From QHWK01 sp035315685 (lineage in GTDB: Bacteria; Acidobacteriota; Vicinamibacteria; Vicinamibacterales; CAVVIG01), in contig DATFXR010000048.1 of assembly GCA_035315685.1 (NCBI GenBank), positions 1-6,662 of the forward strand: a stretch of 6,662 bases of DNA, read 5' to 3'. Below are positions 1 to 6,317 of the stretch, piece by piece; positions within the stretch are counted from its first letter, which is position 1, and every line of letters starts with the position of its first letter. The position numbers and the translations under genes were made by a program. The notes beneath the pieces were generated by a model that searched no databases, was not told the DNA's origin, and was given only the letters and a program-made list of their open reading frames with translations.

Positions 1-120
1 TCCCACTTCGTCAGCCGTGCGCTCGCGCAGCGTCTGCAGCCGCCAGCTCTGCACGAGCGTCGTGCCATCGAACACACCGAGCACGATGTTGGTGTTGCCG
101 ACGTCGATCGCTAACAGCAT
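1..120 (-). CDS. coaX: Type III pantothenate kinase, N-terminal part (cut by window edge)
   Basis: This enzyme phosphorylates pantothenate with ATP, the first step of coenzyme A synthesis, in the cytoplasm. Only the first 40 codons are present. They start at an ATG and read MLLAIDVGNTNIVLGVFDG, followed by TTLVQSWRLQTLRERTADEVG. The DVGNTN motif at residues 6-11 is the nucleotide-phosphate loop of the ASKHA fold and is typical of the CoaX family. The WRLQT segment also matches the usual second strand of the family. The gene lies 39 bp after the birA stop and probably belongs to the same transcript; coaX next to birA is a common bacterial arrangement. No good Shine-Dalgarno precedes the ATG. 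The rest of the gene lies beyond base 1, so its integrity cannot be judged. Confidence 0.93.
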   Translation of the reverse strand, partial: MLLAIDVGNTNIVLGVFDGTTLVQSWRLQTLRERTADEVG

Positions 121-159
121 GACAAGGGCACAGAGATCAACAAAGGCCGCAGAGGTGGT

Positions 160-993
160 TCACAACCAGTCGATTTCGCCGGCGACGATCCGCTCGATCC
201 GGCCGTCCACCCGCACCAGCAGCGCGCCGTGATCGTCGATGCCGGCGGTGACGCCGGACAGCACTCCCGCGTTCGTCCGCCACGTGACGGACGCACCGGC
301 CGCCGAGGGTGCCAGCGCGCGCCAGGCGTCGAGAATAACATCGAACCTGCCGGCCAGCAGATCCTCGTACCGCCACGACAGCGCGGCGAGCGTCTCGACC
401 AGCACGTGGCTGCGATCGATCCGGCGCGCGAGCTCGGATTCGAGCGACGTCGTGCGATCGTGCAGCTCCGGCGGAAACGCCGCCGCTGCGATGTTGATGC
501 CGTAACCGACCACGACGAGATTTCCGGAGGCGCCCTCGGCCAGGATGCCGGCCAGCTTGCGCCGCGATACCAGCAGGTCGTTCGGCCACTTGAGATCGGC
601 GCGCAGCCCGGTCGAAGCGGCCAGCCCCTCCGCGATCGCGACCCCGGCGGCAAGCGTCAGCAGCACCGTCGCACGCGCCGAATCGACGCGCGCCCGCCCC
701 GGCGCGAGCACCACGGACACGTAGAGACCGGACTTCGGCGGTGAAAACCACGTGTGACCGCGGCGGCCGCGCCCGGCCGACTGCTCGTCGGCGACGACGA
801 CGAGGCCTTCAGCGTCTTTGCGCGCGGCGAACGCTTGCGCGCAGCGCTCGCGCGCGACGTCGTTCGTGGACCCAACCGTGGGGAAGAACTCGAACGTTGA
901 CGCGAGCCTGCTGAGCCGCGCGCGCGCGTTCTCGATCAGGTCGCGGTACAGCAGGCCGTCGGGCCCGCTCTGGTCAGACGGGCTCGATCTCAA
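160..993 (-). CDS. birA: Biotin--[acetyl-CoA-carboxylase] ligase, catalytic type without HTH domain
   Basis: The enzyme activates biotin to biotinyl-AMP and attaches it to the carrier lysine of biotin-dependent carboxylases. The 277 residues hold the catalytic core and a C-terminal SH3-like domain. VGSTND is at residues 40-45, the adenylate loop GRGRRG at 74-79, KWPND at 135-139 with the family lysine following in RRKLAGIL at about 144-151, and GYGIN at 163-167. The C-terminal domain covers about 235-277 and includes GVLSGVTAGIDDHGALLV. There is no N-terminal winged-helix domain, so this form should not repress biotin genes as E. coli BirA does. The only usual start codon before the catalytic core is a TTG at 991-993, which lies inside the end of nadC and gives a 20-bp overlap. 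The first 15 or so residues look non-conserved. Expression probably depends on translation of nadC. Confidence 0.93.
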   Translation of the reverse strand: MRSSPSDQSGPDGLLYRDLIENARARLSRLASTFEFFPTVGSTNDVARERCAQAFAARKDAEGLVVVADEQSAGRGRRGHTWFSPPKSGLYVSVVLAPGRARVDSARATVLLTLAAGVAIAEGLAASTGLRADLKWPNDLLVSRRKLAGILAEGASGNLVVVGYGINIAAAAFPPELHDRTTSLESELARRIDRSHVLVETLAALSWRYEDLLAGRFDVILDAWRALAPSAAGASVTWRTNAGVLSGVTAGIDDHGALLVRVDGRIERIVAGEIDWL

Positions 994-1804
994 AACTGAT
1001 GTCGACGGCAGGAGCCGAGTGCGTGAGGGCGCCGACCGAGACGAAATCGGCGCCGGTGGCGGCGAGCTCCGGAACGCGGTCGAGCGTGACGCCGCCGGAG
1101 ATTTCGATCCTGGCGCGGCCGCGCGCGCGGATCACCGCCTCGCGGATGTCGGCCGTCGTCATGTTGTCGACGAGGATGATGTCGGCGCCGGCGGCGAGCG
1201 CCTCGTCCAGCTGGTCGAGCCGCTCGGCTTCGACTTCGACGGCCATCCCCGCCCGGTGCGCGCGCGCCTGCGCGACCGCCGCCGTCACGCCGCCGGCGAG
1301 ACGGATGTGATTGTCCTTGATCAGAATCGCGTCGAAGAGCCCGCCGCGATGGTTGGTCGCGCCGCCGCAACGGACCGCATACTTCTCGAGCGCGCGCAGC
1401 GTCGGCGTTGTCTTGCGCGTGTCGAGAATCACGATGCGTCCGCCGGCCGCATCCACGAACCGCCGCGTCCGGGTCGCGATGCCGCAGAGTCGCTGCAGAA
1501 AGTTGAGGGCCGTCCGCTCGCCGATGAGCAGCGTCCGCGCCAATCCGCGGACCTCCGCGACAGTTTCGCCGGTGCGGCAACACTGGCCGTCCGCGACATG
1601 ACCCTGCACCCGAACATCCGGCTCGAGCCGCCGAAACGTCTCGAACGCGACCTCCAGGCCCGCCACCACGCAATCGGCCTTTGCCAGAAACACCCCGCGC
1701 GCGCGGACTGACGCCGCGACTGTCGCGTCGGTCGTCACGTCACCGTCGCGAAGGTCCTCCTCGAGCGCCCGCCGCACGAGATCACGAAACGACGACGGAT
1801 CCAA
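974..1804 (-). CDS. nadC: Nicotinate-nucleotide pyrophosphorylase (quinolinate phosphoribosyltransferase)
   Basis: NadC converts quinolinate and PRPP to nicotinate mononucleotide, CO2 and pyrophosphate in de novo NAD synthesis. The 276-residue length is normal. Family signatures are all visible: ALEEDLRDGDVTT at residues 13-25, GERTALNFLQRLCGIAT at 95-111, the substrate-binding stretch DTRKT at 128-132, CGGATNHRGGLFD at 147-158, LIKDNHI at 161-167, EVE at 190-192, LVDNM at 211-215, ISGGV at 235-239 and SVGALTHS at 256-263. The start given is TTG, with GGAG only 3 nt upstream. An in-frame TAG at 1820-1822 excludes a longer form beginning at any usual start codon; only CTG (1819, 1813) and ATT (1816) codons lie between the stop and the TTG. 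The gene follows valS after a 43-bp G-rich gap and overlaps birA. nadA and nadB are not in the window. Confidence 0.96.
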   Translation of the reverse strand: MDPSSFRDLVRRALEEDLRDGDVTTDATVAASVRARGVFLAKADCVVAGLEVAFETFRRLEPDVRVQGHVADGQCCRTGETVAEVRGLARTLLIGERTALNFLQRLCGIATRTRRFVDAAGGRIVILDTRKTTPTLRALEKYAVRCGGATNHRGGLFDAILIKDNHIRLAGGVTAAVAQARAHRAGMAVEVEAERLDQLDEALAAGADIILVDNMTTADIREAVIRARGRARIEISGGVTLDRVPELAATGADFVSVGALTHSAPAVDISFEIEPV

Positions 1805-1823
1805 CGGCTCCAGAATCAGCTAG

Positions 1824-1848
1824 CCCCCAGCCCCCAGCCCCCAGCCCC
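1824..1848 (-). repeat. GGGGGCT tandem repeat with G-quadruplex potential in the valS-nadC gap
   Basis: On the minus (coding) strand, G-runs at 1848-1845, 1842-1838, 1835-1831 and 1828-1824 are separated by two-base CT loops, a 7-bp unit repeated three and a half times. The first run starts with the last base of the valS TAG stop codon. Since the G-rich strand is the mRNA strand, an RNA G-quadruplex could form 20 nt before the nadC TTG. The core GCTGGGGGCTGG also occurs in the same orientation in the gap between the mutase genes. Confidence 0.75.
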
Positions 1849-4451
1849 TACTGCGAAGCCCCCTCGTAGCCGCGCACGATGATCGCCTGCGGATCGCCGA
1901 CCGCTGTTTCGAACTTCTGGACACGAAGGGCCGCCCGCAGGTCCGCTTCGACGATCGGCATCAACGCCAGCGTCGTATCGTGCGCGGTGACGGCCACGCC
2001 CGTAATCGGCACTTTCAGTGGCTGCTTCGCTTCTGACCGCTGCTTTCGCACTTCGAACAGCACGTCGGTCGCCCATCGATACGCGCGCTCATCGAGCTGT
2101 CGCGTCGGTTCGCTGTTGTCCTCGAGCAGCCGCACCAGTTCGGTCGCAGTCGGCCAGGCGGCGCGATGAATCGACCCCTCCTGCCACCACGACCAGACTT
2201 CTTCCGTGACGTACGGCAGAAATGGCGCGAACACCCGCAGCAGCACCGACAGCGCCGCCGTCAGCGCCGCGTTGGCCGAGCCCTGGCCCTGAGCGCCCTG
2301 CTCGCCGTAGCGGCGTCCCTTCACGAGCTCCAGGTAGTCGTCGCAGAACCGCCAGAAGAATGACTCGGTCCGCTGCAACACACGCGTGTAGTCGTACTCC
2401 TCGAACGCGCCGGTTGACTCGTCGACCAGGCCAGCGAGACTCCGGATCATCGCGCGATCGACCGGCACCGTGATCGCGGCTTTCACATCGGACGAGGACA
2501 GCGCGAACTTCGACGCGTTGAGAATCTTGATCGCGAGGCGGCGCCCGACACGCATCTGGTTGGTGTCGAAGGCAGTGTCCGCACCGGGCCGGCCGCTCGC
2601 CGCCCAGTAGCGCACGCCGTCGGAGCCGTGCTCTTCGAGCAGCGCCATCGGCGTGATGACGTTGCCTTTCGACTTCGACATCTTCTTCCGGTCGGGATCC
2701 AGGATGAAACCCGACAACGCCGCGTTCCGCCACGGCAGCGACCCGTTCTCGAAGTGCGCGCGCAGGACCGACGTGAACAGCCACGTGCGGATGATGTCGT
2801 GGGCCTGCGGCCGCAGATCGGTCGGAAACGTTCGTGCAAAGAGGTCGACGTCGTCCGGCCAGCCGCAGACGATCTGCGGGGTGAGCGACGAGGTCGCCCA
2901 GGTGTCCATGACATCGGGATCGCCGGCGAACCCGCCCGGCACGCCGCGCTGGTCGGGCCGATAGCCGGGCGGCACTTCGGTCGACGGGTCGATCGGCAGC
3001 CGATCGTCAGCAGCTGGAATCGGCCGTGCGTGATCGATGCGCCCGAGATCGTCGATCGGATACCAGACCGGAAACGGCACGCCGAAGAACCGCTGGCGGC
3101 TGATGCACCAGTCGCCGGTCAGGCCATTCACCCAGTTCTCGTACCGGATGCGCATGTACGCCGGGTGCCACTGCAGCTCGCGGCCGCGTTCGATCAGCGC
3201 GTCGCGGAACTCCATGGTCTTGATGAACCACTGCCGGCTGGAAACGATCTCGAGCGGACGATCGCCCTTCTCGTAGAACTTCACGACGTGGGTGATCGGG
3301 CGCGGATCGCCCTGGAGCGAACCGCTCGCGCGCAGCTGCTCGACGATCTTCGCGCGCGCCTTCGCGGCCGAGAGCCGCGCCAGATCGTCGTAGAACCGCT
3401 GCGCACGATCCGGGTCGGTTGACTCCCATCCCGGCGACCCCCACGACACCCGCCGCAGCGTGCCGTCCATCTGAATGACCGCGCGTATCGGCAGGCTCAG
3501 CTCACGCCACCAGGTGACGTCGGTGATGTCGCCGAACGTGCAGATCATCGCGATGCCGCTGCCCTTTTCGGGATCGGCAAGCGCGTGCGCCTTCACCGGG
3601 ACGCGGACGCCGAACAGCGGCGTTTCCACGTCACGGCCGAACAGCGGCTTGTAGCGCGCGTCGTCGGGATGCGCGACCAGCGCTACGCATGCGGGAATCA
3701 GCTCGGGACGCGTCGTCTCGATCTCGACCGAGGATCGGCCGAAGTCACGCGCGGCGCCGCCGTCGGGCACACGAAACGCGATCTTGTGGAAGGCGCCTGG
3801 CGTCTCGCGATCCTCGAGCTCGGCCTGCGCGACCGCGGTCCTGAAGTCCACGTCCCACAGCGTCGGCGCTTCCACCTGATACGCGAGGCCGCGCCGCAGC
3901 AGACGCAGAAACGCGAGCTGCGACACCTGCTGCGATCGCCGGCCGATCGTCGCGTAGGTCATCGACCAGTCCACCGACAGGCCGAGGTACTTCCACAGAC
4001 GCTCGAACGCCTTTTCGTCTTCAGCGGTCAGCCGCGCGCAGAGCTCGATGAAATTCGGCCGAGAGACCGAGATCGGCGGCTTCGACTGCTGTTCCGGGGG
4101 GACGAACGCGGGATCGTACGGCAGCGACGGATCGCAGCGGACGCCGTAATAGTTCTGCACCCGGCGCTCGGTCGGGAGGCCGTTGTCATCCCATCCCATT
4201 GGATAGAAGACCTCTTGGCCGCGCATCCGATGAAAGCGCGCGACGAGATCCGTGTGCGTATAGGAGAAGACATGCCCGACGTGGAGTGAGCCGCTGACCG
4301 TGGGCGGCGGTGTGTCGATGGAATAGATCTCGGCGCGAGTCTTCGCACGGTCGAAGCGGTAGACCGCGGCTTCTTCCCAGCGCAGACCCCACTTCGCTTC
4401 CAGCCCTTCGAGGGCCGGTTTCTCGGGCAGCGTCATCCGCCGATCGTACAC
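1848..4451 (-). CDS. valS: Valine--tRNA ligase, actinobacterial/archaeal-like type
   Basis: A class I synthetase that charges tRNA-Val and hydrolyses mischarged Thr-tRNA-Val. Numbered from the GTG at 4451, the catalytic fold has the HIGH-type signature HVGH at residues 57-60 (within PPPTVSGSLHVGH) and KMSKS at 590-594. MGWDDNGLPTERRVQNYYG at 85-103 is typical of ValRS. The inserted CP1 editing domain begins near residue 220 and contains TTRPE at 246-250 and GSGIAMICTFGD at about 297-308. The wording of these segments resembles the ValRS type I know from actinobacteria and archaea rather than the E. coli type. The anticodon-binding helical domain occupies about 660-770. The protein ends at 867 residues, without the tRNA-binding coiled coil of the roughly 950-residue bacterial form. 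Two starts are possible: GTG at 4451, or ATG at 4436 giving MTLPEKP, which I slightly prefer. The gene follows the response regulator by 42 bp with no terminator. Confidence 0.96.
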   Translation of the reverse strand: MYDRRMTLPEKPALEGLEAKWGLRWEEAAVYRFDRAKTRAEIYSIDTPPPTVSGSLHVGHVFSYTHTDLVARFHRMRGQEVFYPMGWDDNGLPTERRVQNYYGVRCDPSLPYDPAFVPPEQQSKPPISVSRPNFIELCARLTAEDEKAFERLWKYLGLSVDWSMTYATIGRRSQQVSQLAFLRLLRRGLAYQVEAPTLWDVDFRTAVAQAELEDRETPGAFHKIAFRVPDGGAARDFGRSSVEIETTRPELIPACVALVAHPDDARYKPLFGRDVETPLFGVRVPVKAHALADPEKGSGIAMICTFGDITDVTWWRELSLPIRAVIQMDGTLRRVSWGSPGWESTDPDRAQRFYDDLARLSAAKARAKIVEQLRASGSLQGDPRPITHVVKFYEKGDRPLEIVSSRQWFIKTMEFRDALIERGRELQWHPAYMRIRYENWVNGLTGDWCISRQRFFGVPFPVWYPIDDLGRIDHARPIPAADDRLPIDPSTEVPPGYRPDQRGVPGGFAGDPDVMDTWATSSLTPQIVCGWPDDVDLFARTFPTDLRPQAHDIIRTWLFTSVLRAHFENGSLPWRNAALSGFILDPDRKKMSKSKGNVITPMALLEEHGSDGVRYWAASGRPGADTAFDTNQMRVGRRLAIKILNASKFALSSSDVKAAITVPVDRAMIRSLAGLVDESTGAFEEYDYTRVLQRTESFFWRFCDDYLELVKGRRYGEQGAQGQGSANAALTAALSVLLRVFAPFLPYVTEEVWSWWQEGSIHRAAWPTATELVRLLEDNSEPTRQLDERAYRWATDVLFEVRKQRSEAKQPLKVPITGVAVTAHDTTLALMPIVEADLRAALRVQKFETAVGDPQAIIVRGYEGASQ

Positions 4452-4493
4452 GAGAAATTCGCGGCGTTGCGAGCCGGCGTGCCGCGACCGCCG

Positions 4494-5774
4494 TTACTTC
4501 AAATTGCCCTTGATCCTCTCGATCTCTTCCCGCACCAACTGCTCGGCGACACGTGAGACCGTTTCCGCGACCGCTTCGCGCACGACGCGATCGGACAGGC
4601 GCTCGAGCACTCGGCGCGCGATGGCGTCAAAGACGTCCTCACTGAGGACGGCAACAGGCGGCGTTGTCGGCCAGGAGACCACCGCCGCGCGCGATCCTGC
4701 GTTCGCCTCAGCGGCGAGGAGTGCCGCGAACGCGTCGGACAGCGACGGCAGAGAGGCAGCAACCGGCAATCTCGCCGGCGCGGAGACGGCGACGGGCGGC
4801 GCCGCAGGCGATTGCGCGTCGACGGCGCGACCGCTCTGCTCTGCGACCGCTGGCGGCTCAGAAGGAAGCGCGCTCGCGGGAGGTGGCACAGGTGCCGGTT
4901 CGGGCGACGGCGCGACGGCCGCAGCAACAGCGTGCACAGGCTCCGCAAGCAGATGCGACACGTCGCCGTACGGATGTTCAGGTTGCTCCGCCGCCGGAGA
5001 CTCAACCGGCAGCGCAGGCTCGAAAGCCAACGGCTCGAACGCTGCGGCCGCTTCGATGAGCGGCGGTTCATCGAACGCGACAGGCGGCTGCGGCGACGCA
5101 TCACTGACCGACCCCTCGAGCGGCGCCGCGGCCGGTTGGGTGGTCGGCAAGTCCCAGAGCTCTGCCGATCCTGAGGGCCCGGTCGCCGCAGTGAACCAGT
5201 CGATCTCGGGATCGGCCGGCTCGGGCGTCGGTGCGCCAGCCGACGTTGACGGCGTGGCCGTCGACGCGTTGAAAGATGCGAACGCTGCATCAAGACGGTC
5301 GAAGTAGTCGTTGAGCGCGTTCGGGCCGGCCTGCGCTGCCGTCGCCGCAACCGGTGCCGGCGCTGGCCGCGGAGCGGCGCTCGCCGCCGAAGGCGACGAG
5401 CCCTGGCGCTTCGCGAGCAGTTCCTTTACGCGGCTGATGACGAGCTGCGGTTCGAAGGGTTTTGCCAGAACGCCGTCACAGCCGGCTTCGGCCGCGCGCG
5501 CCGGGTCTACGGGCTCGAACGCGCCGGTCAGCAGTACCACAGGAATCTGCGCCAGCGCGGGCGTCTGCCTAACGAACTGCGCCACTTCGTAGCCGTTCTT
5601 GCCCGGCATCCCGATGTCGGCGAGGACGATGTCGGGAGGAGACGCCTGCAGTCGGGCGATCGCCTGGTCGCCGTCGCTGACGGCGATCACCCGCACGTCT
5701 TCCTCGGCAAACGTCAGTTCGATGACGCGTTGAATGGTGACGCTGTCGTCGGCGAGCAGGAGAGTATGCGGCAC
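4494..5774 (-). CDS. CheY-type response regulator with long Ala/Pro linker and charged helical tail
   Basis: The protein has 426 residues. Residues 1-124 form a complete receiver domain: acidic pair D9/D10, phosphoacceptor D53 in LADIGMPG, T83 in LLTGAF and K105 in AKPFEP. It should therefore be phosphorylated by a histidine kinase, but no kinase is in the window. Residues 125-375 are low-complexity, rich in Ala and Pro, and probably disordered. Short islands interrupt this linker: NALNDYFDRLDAAFASF at 152-168, EIDWF at 190-194 and SLSDAFAALLAAEANAG at 344-360. Residues 378-424 form a predicted charged helical segment ending in EQLVREEIERIKGNLK. There is no DNA-binding or enzymatic output domain, so output is probably through protein contacts. 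The GTG start is firmly placed: the reading frame has a TGA about 24 nt upstream and no other start codon between. Similar receiver-plus-tail proteins occur in acidobacteria and myxobacteria, from memory. Specific function is unknown. Confidence 0.92.
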   Translation of the reverse strand: MPHTLLLADDSVTIQRVIELTFAEEDVRVIAVSDGDQAIARLQASPPDIVLADIGMPGKNGYEVAQFVRQTPALAQIPVVLLTGAFEPVDPARAAEAGCDGVLAKPFEPQLVISRVKELLAKRQGSSPSAASAAPRPAPAPVAATAAQAGPNALNDYFDRLDAAFASFNASTATPSTSAGAPTPEPADPEIDWFTAATGPSGSAELWDLPTTQPAAAPLEGSVSDASPQPPVAFDEPPLIEAAAAFEPLAFEPALPVESPAAEQPEHPYGDVSHLLAEPVHAVAAAVAPSPEPAPVPPPASALPSEPPAVAEQSGRAVDAQSPAAPPVAVSAPARLPVAASLPSLSDAFAALLAAEANAGSRAAVVSWPTTPPVAVLSEDVFDAIARRVLERLSDRVVREAVAETVSRVAEQLVREEIERIKGNLK

Positions 5775-5780
5775 CTTGGT

Positions 5781-5810
5781 ACTATCGGACGAACGGAGTC
5801 ACGGCTGTAA
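5781..5810 (-). promoter_or_regulatory. Candidate leaderless promoter for the response regulator
   Basis: Read on the minus strand, TTACAG (5810-5805) and GATAGT (5786-5781) resemble -35 and -10 boxes separated by 18 bp. The -10-like box ends 6 nt before the GTG start at 5774, the spacing expected when transcription begins at the start codon itself. No Shine-Dalgarno is present, which is consistent with a leaderless message. This would be the head of the response regulator-valS-nadC-birA-coaX unit. Matches are partial and chance occurrence is possible. Confidence 0.35.
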
Positions 5811-5814
5811 TCGA

Positions 5815-5838
5815 GAGCCTGGCCGAATGGCAGGCCTC
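5815..5838 (-). other. Hairpin after the B12-subunit gene, no T-run
   Basis: In the minus-strand transcript GAG-G-CCTG (5838-5831) can pair with CAGGCTC (5821-5815), giving a 7-bp stem with one bulged G and a 9-base loop. It lies 27 bases after the B12-subunit stop. No T-run follows, so it is not a standard intrinsic terminator, but it could stabilise an mRNA end before the promoter-like sequence of the next gene. Confidence 0.3.
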
Positions 5839-5864
5839 GAGACTTGCGCTCCTGCGGCTGCGCG

Positions 5865-6263
5865 TTACACCCGTGCGCGGGCGTTCGCGTTGATGAAGTC
5901 GATGATCTCCTGCATCGGGGTTCCCGGCAGGAAGATGCCCTTGACGCCGAGGTCCTTGAGCTTCGGGATGTCGACGTCGGGGATGATCCCGCCAATCACG
6001 ACCAGCACGTCGTCGAGTTCCTTTTCCTCGAGGAGCTGCATCAGCCGGGGCGCGATGTGATTGTGGGCGCCGGAGAGAATCGACAGGCCGATCACATCGG
6101 CGTCCTCCTGCAGAGCGGCCGACACGATCTGCTCGGGTGTCTGCCGGAGGCCGGTGTAGATCACTTCCATGCCAGCGTCGCGCAGCGCTCGCGCGATGAC
6201 TTTGGCGCCGCGGTCGTGGCCGTCGAGTCCGGGCTTGGCGATCACTACTCTGAGTTTCCGCAT
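5865..6263 (-). CDS. B12-binding small subunit of acyl-CoA mutase (methylmalonyl-CoA mutase type)
   Basis: This 132-residue protein is a single cobalamin-binding domain that supplies adenosylcobalamin to the catalytic subunit encoded just upstream. The base-off B12 signature is present: DGHDRG at residues 14-19 with H16 as the cobalt ligand, SIL at 61-63 (the SxL motif) and GGIIP at 91-95. PGLDGHDRG and FLPGTP are also typical of methylmalonyl-CoA mutase C-terminal domains. The length fits the free-standing small subunit found in split methylmalonyl-, isobutyryl- and 2-hydroxyisobutyryl-CoA mutases, so the substrate is not settled by this gene. The reading frame stays open upstream to 6446, but that stretch encodes repeat-derived sequence. 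The ATG at 6263, giving MRKLRVVIAKPGLDGHD, is the expected family start. No Shine-Dalgarno is seen before it. Symbols used for such subunits include mcmA2. Confidence 0.94.
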   Translation of the reverse strand: MRKLRVVIAKPGLDGHDRGAKVIARALRDAGMEVIYTGLRQTPEQIVSAALQEDADVIGLSILSGAHNHIAPRLMQLLEEKELDDVLVVIGGIIPDVDIPKLKDLGVKGIFLPGTPMQEIIDFINANARARV

Positions 6264-6275
6264 ATGTGTCGCGGT

Positions 6276-6299
6276 GGGGACTGGGGACTGGGAACTGGG
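6276..6299 (+). other. Potential G-quadruplex on the plus strand
   Basis: Four G-runs (6276-6279, 6283-6286, 6290-6292, 6297-6299) are separated by loops of 3, 3 and 4 bases, which satisfies the usual G3+N1-7 pattern. The G-rich strand is the template strand for the mutase genes, so the structure would form in DNA rather than in their mRNA. It sits 13 bp upstream of the small-subunit ATG. Confidence 0.5.
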
Positions 6300-6317
6300 A
6301 AAAAACGAAGTCTTTCG
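6300..6317 (-). terminator. Weak terminator-like hairpin plus T-run inside the inverted repeat
   Basis: On the minus strand CGAA-AGAC-TTCG forms a 4-bp stem and is followed at once by six T. The stem alone is too short for a strong intrinsic terminator; pairing of the surrounding repeat arms could help or compete with it. If active, it would lower small-subunit expression relative to the large subunit, which is an unexpected outcome for a 1:1 enzyme. I regard it as doubtful. Confidence 0.2.

Noticed and set aside
121..159. Regulatory site between birA and coaX
   Set aside because: The 39-bp gap has no clear hairpin, promoter boxes or Shine-Dalgarno.
818..1711. Long open frame on the plus strand opposite nadC and birA (297 codons)
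   Set aside because: It is antisense to two clearly conserved enzymes, is Arg/Asp/Ala-rich with no recognisable domain, and fits the spurious open frames common in high-GC DNA.
1823..1848. CRISPR-like or minisatellite array
   Set aside because: The unit is only 7 bp, with no spacers and fewer than four full copies; it is a short G-rich tandem tract.
2628..3422. Plus-strand 264-codon frame opposite valS, and a similar one at 3585-4289
   Set aside because: Both lie fully inside the conserved valS coding region and encode Arg-rich sequence without known motifs.
4452..4493. Promoter or terminator between the response regulator and valS
   Set aside because: The 42-bp gap shows neither a stem followed by T-run nor a recognisable -10/-35 pair.
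4504..5307. Plus-strand 267-codon frame rich in Ala, Ser and Gly opposite the response regulator
   Set aside because: It mirrors the Ala/Pro-rich linker codons of the real gene; it has no start-site support or domain.
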